Assembly: GCA_028101545.1 (NCBI GenBank)
Contig: JAOHKZ010000004.1
Span: 29,313 to 93,312 of the forward strand
DNA from: Opitutales bacterium
GTDB lineage: Bacteria > Verrucomicrobiota > Verrucomicrobiia > Opitutales > Seribacteraceae
Direction of reading: 5' to 3'
DNA: 64,000 nucleotides
Positions 19,009 through 27,853 of this stretch are shown here, piece after piece (the stretch's first letter is position 1; every line of letters starts with the position of its first letter). Made by a program: the position numbers and the translations under genes. A model generated the notes under the pieces. The model had not been told where the DNA came from, made no database searches, and saw nothing but the letters and a program-made list of their open reading frames with translations.

Positions 19009-20982
19009 TCAGTCCTTCCTGTTTTTTGAACCCGGTTCCAAGCGGAGAAACTTATACGGGTGGTTATCGAGGAGAAGTGGATTCCAACCCTTAACATCGG
19101 GGTGGAGGAGATAATTACGGGTATACCAGTAAACCGGGAGAATAGGGCGTTCCTTAAGAAAAAGGGATTCTGCTTCAGCGAGCAATTCATAGCGCTTGGT
19201 AGCTTCTCCGGTTTGAGCGGCCATACCAAGAATTTTCTCAAATTCTTCGTTGTGCCAACCGGTGCGGTTGTTGCCGACACCTTTCATCCACATATCAAGA
19301 AAGGTAAGGGGGTCCATATAATCTCCAATCCAACCGCCTGCTGCCATGTCATAATCCTTATCAAACATTGCAGTGATGTAGGATGTCCATTCCATTTGTT
19401 TGATCTTAATCGTAGCTCCGAGGTGTTCTTTCCACATCGCCTGTAGTGCTTCTGCGGTTACTTTGGAGGATTCTTTATCAGTCGTTAAAAATTCAATATC
19501 TGGGAGTCCCTTACCTCCTGGATACCCGGCATCGGCAAGCAATTTACGGGCAAGTTCAGGGTCAAAGGTTACGACATCTGATGCGGGATAATTGCCAAAT
19601 GGAGGGACCAGTCCACTTGCAGGCTTCTGCCCACCTTTTAATACATTATCGATTAAGGATTTCTGATTCAGTGCGTAGGAGAAAGCAAGGCGTACACGAG
19701 GATCGGTAAAGGGTTCATTGGACACATTAGTACGAATAAAATAAGTGCCAAGGTAGAGCTCGCTCCTCACATGTTCCGGATATTTTTGCCGGGAATATTC
19801 AATAAGTTCAGACGCAATGGTGTAAGTAACATGCATTTGTCCGTCAAAATACATTCGGTCCTCGGTGTAAAGATTACCAATAGGTAAAAAGCGAATACCA
19901 TTTATGCCCACATTTTCTTTGTCCCAATAATTTGGGTTACGGCTCACTTCAATGTGATCGTTGAAGCGCCATGATTGTAACACAAAGGCACCATTACCAA
20001 CAAGGTTTTCAGGCTTGGTCCATTTTGTAAAACGTTCGCCTACATTGCCATGCTGTAAAACGACATGTTTGGGAACAGGGTACCAGGTATAATGTTTGGT
20101 AATCTCAGGTAAAAAAGGGATTGGTGAATTGAGCTTCACTTTTAGGGTATGTTTGTCAGGAGCTGTGGCACCAAAGTCAATAAGTTCCCATAGGTCTTTC
20201 AATTCATTTACTTTTAGGTTTCCCCGGTTTGTTTTTTCAAAAGTTAGGTTTTTTAAAATAAGGGAGCGTCGAATCTTAGTTGAGAGATCAGAGGGCCATT
20301 TGAAAAGCGATGGTTTATCCAGAAGTTTTTCGAGTTCAGTCAGGTTTAACTTGTCCAGACCGATGAAATTAAAAGAACCCTCCTCCGCTTTTTCATTGGG
20401 ACCAAAGTCTACCTTCTTAAGGGAATCCCACCATTCTTCTGTAAAATTGGAGTCTGAGCGAAAAAGCAGGTAGGAACGCTGAGACTTATGGTAAAATTCA
20501 GCATCCTTTATGTAGTACAGCATAAAAGAATAATCTGAAGCTAAAGCAGGTGTGAGAAGCCTACGGAACGAGAAAAGAAAGTCATCCGCGGTCAGGGCTT
20601 CTCCATCAGACCATTTAGCATTTTTACGAAGTTCAAAGACCCATTCATCTGGTCGTTTCGGATTCACGGGGTACCATTTCTCTGCGACCCCGGGAACCGC
20701 AATTCCGTCTTTGGATGGATGGGCTTCGACCAACCCTTCGAAAAGGGAACGAATGACATTGCTTTCAAGAACACCGCTCACGATATGTGGGTCAAGTCCC
20801 TTTGGTTCTCCACTGTTGCCCATAATGAGTATCCCGTCACGGGATGCGTCATCCACACTGCTCGTTTCTCCGCATGAAATTATCAGCAGAGAAAAGAAAA
20901 CCATCAGGAAACAATTTCCAATGCTAGGTAAAAGTGCTAAGCTGTAATTTGTTTTTTTGATCCCTAAAAAAGGGACGAGCAC
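19009..20982 (-). CDS. peptide ABC transporter substrate-binding lipoprotein (OppA type)
   Basis: Lipobox LLIISCGE; GNSGEPKGLDPHIVSG; EKWYPVNPKRPDEWVFELRKNAKWSDGEALTADDFLFSFRR. GTG start; the exact start is uncertain. Confidence 0.93.
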   Translation of the reverse strand: MLVPFLGIKKTNYSLALLPSIGNCFLMVFFSLLIISCGETSSVDDASRDGILIMGNSGEPKGLDPHIVSGVLESNVIRSLFEGLVEAHPSKDGIAVPGVAEKWYPVNPKRPDEWVFELRKNAKWSDGEALTADDFLFSFRRLLTPALASDYSFMLYYIKDAEFYHKSQRSYLLFRSDSNFTEEWWDSLKKVDFGPNEKAEEGSFNFIGLDKLNLTELEKLLDKPSLFKWPSDLSTKIRRSLILKNLTFEKTNRGNLKVNELKDLWELIDFGATAPDKHTLKVKLNSPIPFLPEITKHYTWYPVPKHVVLQHGNVGERFTKWTKPENLVGNGAFVLQSWRFNDHIEVSRNPNYWDKENVGINGIRFLPIGNLYTEDRMYFDGQMHVTYTIASELIEYSRQKYPEHVRSELYLGTYFIRTNVSNEPFTDPRVRLAFSYALNQKSLIDNVLKGGQKPASGLVPPFGNYPASDVVTFDPELARKLLADAGYPGGKGLPDIEFLTTDKESSKVTAEALQAMWKEHLGATIKIKQMEWTSYITAMFDKDYDMAAGGWIGDYMDPLTFLDMWMKGVGNNRTGWHNEEFEKILGMAAQTGEATKRYELLAEAESLFLKERPILPVYWYTRNYLLHPDVKGWNPLLLDNHPYKFLRLEPGSKNRKD

Positions 20983-21079
20983 TTGCTACTTGGCAAGCAA
21001 AAGAATTCGCTAAATTGAAAAGAGCCAAGATTTGACTTTGCACCGTCTGTAAGAAATCGCTAGGTAAGAAATCCGTTAC

Positions 21080-22504
21080 ATGCGAGATTACTTTATTAGA
21101 AGACTTATATTGATTCCTCCAACTCTTCTTGGAATTAGCATCATGGTCTTTGCAATTACCCGACTGGCCCCTGGTGGCCCGCTTGAGCAGGCAATGATGC
21201 AAATGCAGCAGGTTTCTGAAGAGGGGGGCGGTGGTTTAAGTTCTGGTTCAGATCAGGCTTTATCTGAGGATCAACTTGAACAGATGAAGCGATTGTACGG
21301 TTTTGATAAACCCCATTGGGAAGCTTATTTAATCTGGCTTGGCGTTTTGCCCCGCGAAACTGAATTTCGGCAAATACGGTTTCTTGATAATGAACTTCGA
21401 TTAGCGGAGAGGGTAAGCCTGCCTAGTTTCAACTTGGTCGAGTTGGATTGGAACGGAGATGGATACCTTCAACGCCAGGAAGTGCCAGAGCATCTAAATA
21501 AATACATTGATTTCTCTCGTTTTGATCATAATCAGGATGGAGAGATTGATGCAGTAGAAGCGGACACTCCGGCAGCACGGATAGAAGGAGTCCGAGAGAA
21601 AATTGTTCTACAACGCGACGGACAGGGTGGAGTAAGGTTGGAAAACGAGTTGGACTTATTGGGAAATTGGAAGGTTCGTATGAAAGAAAGGGATCCCGAT
21701 AGCCCAAATAGAATTCCTGTAGCTGAACTCTTCATGACTCGATATGAGGGGGTTTTGCAGGGAAATTTTGGACAGTCTACCCGATATGGAGAACCGGTTC
21801 TCTCAGTAATTACCGAACGTTTGCCTGTATCCACTTACTTTGGTCTGCTTACCTTTTTAATCACCTATATTGTATGTATCCCTTTGGGTATCTTTAAAGC
21901 CGTTCGACATAACACATTATCTGATGATATTTCTTCCATACTTATCTTTGTCGGATATGCTGTACCAGGGTATGCACTGGGTTCGCTGTTGCTTTTGTTT
22001 TTCTCAGTTAAGCTCGACTGGTTGCCCATGGGAGGATTAACCAGCAGTGGATTTGATGAACTTTCCGCTTGGGAACAGGTTAAGGACTTGGCCATTCATA
22101 CTTTTCAGCCTCTATGTTGTTATTTGATTGGTGGATTTGCATTTGTAACCATGTTGATGAAAAACCACCTGATGGATAATCTGGCTTCGGATTATGTACG
22201 CACCGCAATGGCAAAAGGAGTTTCTTTTGGTGTAGCAGTGCGCAAACACGCACTGCGTAATTCGTTGGTTCCGTTAGCAACCAATGTGGGTCATCAGGTG
22301 ACTCTCTTTGTTACCGGATCATTTCTGATTGAGACGATTTTTGATATCGATGGCTTTGGACTGCTTGGTTTTAATTCAGTCATTGACCGGGATTATCCCG
22401 TTGTGATGGGCGTTCTTACGCTTTCCGCGACATTAATGCTGATCGGCAATGTGCTTTCCGATGCTCTCGTTGCCCTGGTGGACCCAAGGGTACGGTTCGA
22501 ATAA
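21080..22504 (+). CDS. yejB: YejB-like peptide ABC transporter permease with inserted EF-hand pair
   Basis: YejB-like ends (MRDYFIRRLILIPPTLLGISIMVFAITRLAPGGPLEQA; RLYGFDKPHWEAY; FVTGSFLIETIFDIDGFGLLGFNSVIDRDYPVVMG). EF-hands DWNGDGYLQRQE and DHNQDGEIDAVE lie between. Confidence 0.94.
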   Translation: MRDYFIRRLILIPPTLLGISIMVFAITRLAPGGPLEQAMMQMQQVSEEGGGGLSSGSDQALSEDQLEQMKRLYGFDKPHWEAYLIWLGVLPRETEFRQIRFLDNELRLAERVSLPSFNLVELDWNGDGYLQRQEVPEHLNKYIDFSRFDHNQDGEIDAVEADTPAARIEGVREKIVLQRDGQGGVRLENELDLLGNWKVRMKERDPDSPNRIPVAELFMTRYEGVLQGNFGQSTRYGEPVLSVITERLPVSTYFGLLTFLITYIVCIPLGIFKAVRHNTLSDDISSILIFVGYAVPGYALGSLLLLFFSVKLDWLPMGGLTSSGFDELSAWEQVKDLAIHTFQPLCCYLIGGFAFVTMLMKNHLMDNLASDYVRTAMAKGVSFGVAVRKHALRNSLVPLATNVGHQVTLFVTGSFLIETIFDIDGFGLLGFNSVIDRDYPVVMGVLTLSATLMLIGNVLSDALVALVDPRVRFE

Positions 22505-22506
22505 AA

Positions 22507-23577
22507 ATGATTAAGCTTAATCCACTAACCCTCAAAAAACTGCATCGATTTCGTTCGATTAAAAGAGGGTATTGGTCTTTCGTTATTCTGCTTTTCCTAT
22601 ATGTTTTCAGTTTAGCAGGTGAGCTTTTTGTCAATAAACGGGCCTTACTTGTTTCCTACCAAGGTGCCCTTTATTTTCCCACTTATGGCGAACAGATAAG
22701 CGGAAAGGAATTTGGATTGGATTATGATTACGAGGTTGATTATCGATCCTTACAAAAAAAATTCCAACGTGAGGAACTCGGTGATTGGGTAATTATGCCA
22801 GTCGTACCTTTTGGTCCCTACGAAATGGACTATGCAAATGAAGGCTCAACCGGTTTTTCTCCGCCCAATTGGAAAACTGGACATTTTTGCGGAACTGATA
22901 AAACCGAACGTGATGTTTTTGCCCGCCTGCTTTACGGATTCCGTATCGCAATGACTTTTTCCCTGGGTTACCTTTTTCTGACCTACCTAATTGCAATTGG
23001 AGCCGGCAGTGTAATGGGGTATTTTGGTGGTAAGACTGATATGATTGGATTACGCCTGGTTGAAATTTGGGCAAATGTTCCTTTTTTATATATGGTGATT
23101 ATCTTGGTTTCAGTAATGCCGGGTTGGTGGGGAGTTGGTTGGCAGGTATCCTCACTATTGTTCATCATGGTCCTTTTTTCATGGACGGGAATGACATACT
23201 ATATTCGGGCAGCAGTGTATAAAGAAAAAGCCCGTGATTATGTTTCCGCCGCCAAAGTAATTGGAGCCGGTCCTGCACGAATTATTTTTCGCCATTTACT
23301 GCCAAATGTAATTTCTACTCTCGTCACTTTTGCTCCTTTTACTATTGCCGCAGCTATTTCTTCGATTACAGCACTTGATTTTTTAGGTTATGGCTTACCC
23401 CCACCCACACCGAGTTGGGGTGAACTGCTCAAGCAGGCAGTAGGCAATCTCAAGACAGCTCCATGGATCGTCATTTCCACAGTCTCAGCACTTGTTTTAA
23501 CCCTCACACTAGTTACTTTTGTGGGGGAAGCAGTCAGGGAAGCTTTTGATCCAAAAAAATTCTCCACTTATGAATGA
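22507..23577 (+). CDS. yejE: YejE-like peptide ABC transporter permease
   Basis: ELFVNKRALLVSYQGALYFPTY...HFCGTDKTERDVFARLLYGFRIAMTFSLGYLFLTYLIAIGAGSVMGYFGGKTD; SAAKVIGAGPARIIFRHLLPN. Confidence 0.94.
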   Translation: MIKLNPLTLKKLHRFRSIKRGYWSFVILLFLYVFSLAGELFVNKRALLVSYQGALYFPTYGEQISGKEFGLDYDYEVDYRSLQKKFQREELGDWVIMPVVPFGPYEMDYANEGSTGFSPPNWKTGHFCGTDKTERDVFARLLYGFRIAMTFSLGYLFLTYLIAIGAGSVMGYFGGKTDMIGLRLVEIWANVPFLYMVIILVSVMPGWWGVGWQVSSLLFIMVLFSWTGMTYYIRAAVYKEKARDYVSAAKVIGAGPARIIFRHLLPNVISTLVTFAPFTIAAAISSITALDFLGYGLPPPTPSWGELLKQAVGNLKTAPWIVISTVSALVLTLTLVTFVGEAVREAFDPKKFSTYE

Positions 23578-25777
23578 TATGAAAAAAATAAAATTCTTTG
23601 TTTCTCCATTGGTTGCCTGCATCACGCTTTTTTTTCTGGGGTGTGAAGAACCAAAATTAAAACAACCCCGTGAAACCAAACCCGATCAATCACAAGAGAC
23701 TTCCAATAGTTCTGGTAAAGTGGACCGTGAGTTTACCCGTGAGCTTGCCCGCGAATTTGCAGCGGAATTTGTGAAGGAATTTGCCAAACAAATTAATCAC
23801 AAGGGGATCAGTTTAGATGCCAATCAATCTACGGGTGCATTCAAAAATTCAGTTTCGAAAACAGGCCTAGTTGATCCGGGCGGTAAGCCCCATCCTCTAT
23901 TAAGCCATTGTTCTGAGGATGTTCTTGAATTTTACCAAAAGAATGCGGATTGCTTTTCTATTTTATCACCCGAGGAGATTCCAAATGATTTAGAGTGGCA
24001 GGACGGCTCGAGCGAAAAAGAATTTTCTTCCACCAATGCCAAGAGGGGAGGGACTTTTCATGCGTATATGCGTGATTTTCCACGAACTCTCAGGACGATA
24101 GGCCCAGATGCAAATGGTGGATTCCGCAGCTATCTTTTGGATAATAATGTGATCGGGTTAACGCATGCCCATCCCAATTCTGATGGATATTACCCCGGCA
24201 CTGCAAATGAATGGGCGGTTGGGAATGATGGACGAACCGTTTATTTTCGTCTCGATTCCAATGCCCGTTTTAGTGATGGCAAACGGGTAAGGGCTTCGGA
24301 TTATTTTTTCTTTTTTTACTTCATGAGAAGCAAGCATATACAGGCACCCTGGTATAATGATTTTTACGGCAAGGATAAGTTTCAAAAAGTTACTTTATAT
24401 GATGAACAGACCCTTTCGATTACATTCTACAAAGCAAAACCAGATGTGGTGGAACGGGTTTCCATTCGTCCCAAACCAGAACATTTTTATTCAGAGTTGG
24501 GGGGAGAGTATTTAACCAAATACCAGTGGAAACCAGAGCCAACAACAGGTGCATATGTGGCATTGCCCGAAAATGTGGACAAGGGGAAATCGGTTACCTT
24601 GGTAAGGCAGAACAACTGGTGGGCTAATGATAAGCGGTTTTTTCGTAATCGTTTCAATCCCGACCAGGTCAAGGTCAGCGTGATTCGGGATAATGATAAA
24701 GCATTTGAAATCTTTCTTAAGGGACAGATAGATGCTTTTGGATTAGCCAAGACCGAATTTTGGTACGAAAAATTAGCAAATGATCATTCTTTGGTGAAAA
24801 ATGGATACCTGACCAAAGTTACTTTTTTTAACCAGGCCCCTCCTCCCAGTTATGCCCTCAGAATAAATTCCCAAAAGGCCCCTCTTGATAATCTTGATAT
24901 TCGCGTAGGCTTTCATCACGCAATGAATTTTGAACTCGTGCTTGAAAGAATATTTCGTGGAGATTTTGTACGCATGAATACGGTGGCGGATGGTTTTGGC
25001 GAAAGATCACACCCGTCCTTAAAGGCACGTGAATTTTCGGTGGATAAAGCCGTGGAAAGTTTTGCCAGAGCCGGGTATTCGAAAAGAGGAAAAGATGGAA
25101 TCCTGATAAATGGAAGGGGAGAAAAACTTTCCATTGAAATAATGACTGGATATAAACATTTTGAAGATGTTCTGGTCGTACTGAAGGAAGAAGCCAAAAA
25201 AGCTGGATTAGAAATTAAGCTAAAAGTACTTGAGCAAACCGCAGCCTGGAAAATGGCAAATGAAAAAAATCATCAGGTCATCTTTTCCGCGTTCGGTACT
25301 TTTGTGGAGCTTTTTCCCAGGTTTTGGGAACCTTTTCATTCTGATAATGCGTACCAGGAAAAAGGTGATTTAAAGTACCTAGAAAATGGAGATTTAAAAG
25401 CCGGTCTTACCACCAAGACGAGTACCAATAATTTCACTCAAACTGCGGTTCGTGAATTAGACCATTTGATTAATCAATACCGAGAAGAGGAGGACCTCAT
25501 CCAGATAACCAAAATGGCTCACCGCTTAAGTAAAATAATTCATGATCATGCTGTCTGGGTGCCAGCCTGGAAAAAACCCTGGCTTCGTGTGGGGCATTGG
25601 AGCTGGCTTCAGTTTCCTGATGACTGGGGGCCCAAAGAATCAACAGATTACGAGGAATTTCAGGTTTTTTGGATTGATACTCAAGAGAAGAAAAAAATCC
25701 TCAATGCAATGGAAAAAGGGGAACCCGTTTCTTCACAGCCCACCGTTCGTGAATACAAAAAGTATGAGTCAAAATAA
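23570..25777 (+). CDS. peptide ABC transporter substrate-binding lipoprotein (YejA-like)
   Basis: Lipobox FFLGCEE; AKRGGTFHAYMRDFPRTLRTIGPDANGGFRSYLLDNN; WAVGNDGRTVYFRLDSNARFSDGKRVRASDYFFFFYFMRS. Start at ATG 23570 overlaps the yejE stop. Confidence 0.92.
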   Translation: MNDMKKIKFFVSPLVACITLFFLGCEEPKLKQPRETKPDQSQETSNSSGKVDREFTRELAREFAAEFVKEFAKQINHKGISLDANQSTGAFKNSVSKTGLVDPGGKPHPLLSHCSEDVLEFYQKNADCFSILSPEEIPNDLEWQDGSSEKEFSSTNAKRGGTFHAYMRDFPRTLRTIGPDANGGFRSYLLDNNVIGLTHAHPNSDGYYPGTANEWAVGNDGRTVYFRLDSNARFSDGKRVRASDYFFFFYFMRSKHIQAPWYNDFYGKDKFQKVTLYDEQTLSITFYKAKPDVVERVSIRPKPEHFYSELGGEYLTKYQWKPEPTTGAYVALPENVDKGKSVTLVRQNNWWANDKRFFRNRFNPDQVKVSVIRDNDKAFEIFLKGQIDAFGLAKTEFWYEKLANDHSLVKNGYLTKVTFFNQAPPPSYALRINSQKAPLDNLDIRVGFHHAMNFELVLERIFRGDFVRMNTVADGFGERSHPSLKAREFSVDKAVESFARAGYSKRGKDGILINGRGEKLSIEIMTGYKHFEDVLVVLKEEAKKAGLEIKLKVLEQTAAWKMANEKNHQVIFSAFGTFVELFPRFWEPFHSDNAYQEKGDLKYLENGDLKAGLTTKTSTNNFTQTAVRELDHLINQYREEEDLIQITKMAHRLSKIIHDHAVWVPAWKKPWLRVGHWSWLQFPDDWGPKESTDYEEFQVFWIDTQEKKKILNAMEKGEPVSSQPTVREYKKYESK
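23726..23785 (+). repeat. degenerate 12-bp tandem repeat, 5 copies, coding
   Basis: cgtgagtttacc/cgtgagcttgcc/cgcgaatttgca/gcggaatttgtg/aaggaatttgcc encodes REFT-RELA-REFA-AEFV-KEFA. Confidence 0.85.
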
Positions 25778-25795
25778 AAAGGGGCTCAAATCCTT

Positions 25796-26794
25796 ATGAA
25801 CGACGAAGCCAAGACCGATGCATTATTGGAAGTTAAAGAGCTTTCTGTCTCTTTTGCCACCGATGAGGGGGAAGTGCAGGCATTGGACGCGGTCAATTTT
25901 GAAGTTAAGGATGGACAAACCCTTGGGCTCGTTGGGGAATCGGGATGCGGGAAAAGTGTTACCGCTCTTTCGGTTATGCGGCTCTTGCCACGACCGATTG
26001 GTAAAATAACTGGTGGGAGTATTGATTTTGGCGGGATGGATTTATTAAAACTAACCCCCGACGAAATGAGACAGATTCGGGGTAATGAAATTGGGATGAT
26101 TTTTCAGGAACCAATGAATGCACTAAATCCAGTCAGAACGATTGGGGATCAGATAAGTGAATCCTTTCTTCTCCATCAGAATATTACTCCCAAAGAAGCA
26201 TGGGAGAAATCAATTGATATGCTGGAGGACGTTGGGATTCCTGCACCGGAAAACCGGGTCTTTGAATATCCTCATCAGTTATCGGGTGGAATGAGGCAGC
26301 GTATCGTGATCGCTATTGCATTGGCTTGTAAGCCAAAACTTGTAATCGCTGATGAACCAACTACCGCATTGGATGTGACTGTGCAGTCACAAATTCTCGA
26401 TCTTCTACAAAGCATGAAAGAAAGACTCGGATCCTCTGTTCTTTTGATTACTCATGACTTAGGTGTTATAGCCGAAACCTGTGATGAAGTTTGCGTTATG
26501 TACGCGGGTAGGGTGGTTGAGCGAGCTTCCACTATAGATCTTTTTGCCAACCCGATACACGCCTATACACGCGGGTTACTTTCATCTATTCCCCGGCTTG
26601 ACGGGATTCCCAAAACTGTGCTTTCAACAATTGACGGAATGGTGCCCAGTCTTTCTGAACTTAATAAGGGCTGTCGTTTCGCTCCGAGAAGCGGGCTAGA
26701 GCATTCGGAGGAACAGCTTGCCCTGAGACCTCCCTTTACTGAAGTAAATCCAGGCCATTGGGTGGAGGCTTGTCCAGTATGCACAACACTATGA
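25796..26794 (+). CDS. peptide ABC transporter ATP-binding protein (DppD/OppD type)
   Basis: [54 protein letters not shown]-terminal oligopeptide-transporter Cys motif GCRFAPRSG...ACPVC. Confidence 0.95.
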   Translation: MNDEAKTDALLEVKELSVSFATDEGEVQALDAVNFEVKDGQTLGLVGESGCGKSVTALSVMRLLPRPIGKITGGSIDFGGMDLLKLTPDEMRQIRGNEIGMIFQEPMNALNPVRTIGDQISESFLLHQNITPKEAWEKSIDMLEDVGIPAPENRVFEYPHQLSGGMRQRIVIAIALACKPKLVIADEPTTALDVTVQSQILDLLQSMKERLGSSVLLITHDLGVIAETCDEVCVMYAGRVVERASTIDLFANPIHAYTRGLLSSIPRLDGIPKTVLSTIDGMVPSLSELNKGCRFAPRSGLEHSEEQLALRPPFTEVNPGHWVEACPVCTTL

Positions 26795-27765
26795 CCGACC
26801 GGGAAAAATTGTTAGAAATAGAAGACCTTCGAGTTCATTTCCCGGTTCGGGGAGGGGTTTTTCGCAGGGCAGTGGGTGCCTGTAAGGCCGTGGACGGAGT
26901 AAGCCTGAGCTTGAAGAAAGGCCAGACCCTTGGCTTGGTTGGGGAATCAGGTTGCGGGAAATCTACCTTGGCGAAAGCGGTGGTTAAACTGGTCGAGCCA
27001 ACCAGTGGATCGATCAGATTTAAGAATCAGCAGGTTACCCAAAGCGAAGATGAGATTAATTTTCGAAAATCCGTTCAGATGGTTTTTCAGGATCCTGCGG
27101 AATCCTTAAATTCCCGAATGACTGTTGGGTCGATTATAGGTGAAGCCTTGGAAGTTCATAAAATCGGAGATAAAAGCGAGAGATTTGCGCGGGTCGAACA
27201 ATTACTCGAACAGGTGGGTTTGTCCAAGAGCGCGTCCCGGCGTTATCCTTTCGAATTTTCCGGCGGACAGCGACAAAGGATTGGTATCGCACGTGCCTTG
27301 GCATTAAAGCCTGAACTTTTGGTGCTGGATGAACCGGTCTCCGCTCTTGATGTTTCTGTGCAAAGCCAGGTGTTAAACCTGCTTATGGATTTACAGACTG
27401 AACTTCAGTTGACTTATCTTTTAATCGCTCACGACTTGGCAGTGGTTAAGCATGTCTCGGATATGATAGCGGTTATGTATCTTGGTAAAATTGTCGAACT
27501 GGGCCCTGCTGAGGAATTATATTCGAACCCGATTCATGCTTACACCAAGGCTTTGATCTCTGCGATTCCTATCCCTGACCCATCCAGGAAAAGAAAAAAA
27601 GTCATTATTCCTGGTGAAGTTCCCTCTCCCATCAATCCACCAGCGGGATGTGCGTTTGGTCATCGAATTAAACATCCCCTTTATCAGGAAAGCATCGATG
27701 GAAAAATTCAGTTTACGGAAGTCAGCAAAGAGCATTGGGTTCTTAAATGTCCATGTTGTGTGTAA
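26791..27765 (+). CDS. peptide ABC transporter ATP-binding protein (DppF/OppF type)
   Basis: [57 protein letters not shown] 26791 overlaps the upstream stop (ATGA). Confidence 0.94.
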   Translation: MTDREKLLEIEDLRVHFPVRGGVFRRAVGACKAVDGVSLSLKKGQTLGLVGESGCGKSTLAKAVVKLVEPTSGSIRFKNQQVTQSEDEINFRKSVQMVFQDPAESLNSRMTVGSIIGEALEVHKIGDKSERFARVEQLLEQVGLSKSASRRYPFEFSGGQRQRIGIARALALKPELLVLDEPVSALDVSVQSQVLNLLMDLQTELQLTYLLIAHDLAVVKHVSDMIAVMYLGKIVELGPAEELYSNPIHAYTKALISAIPIPDPSRKRKKVIIPGEVPSPINPPAGCAFGHRIKHPLYQESIDGKIQFTEVSKEHWVLKCPCCV

Positions 27766-27853
27766 ATTCTTTGGTATAAAATTGCATTATTATAAAAAGC
27801 TTGCGAGACATTCTTTCAGTCTCTTTTATAACTTTCTTCCTAAATTCTTTCAC

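Noticed and set aside
19005-19280. N-terminal extension of the OppB-type ORF
   Set aside because: Overlaps the 3' end of the OppA gene in another frame and is not permease-like; GTG 19004 is preferred.
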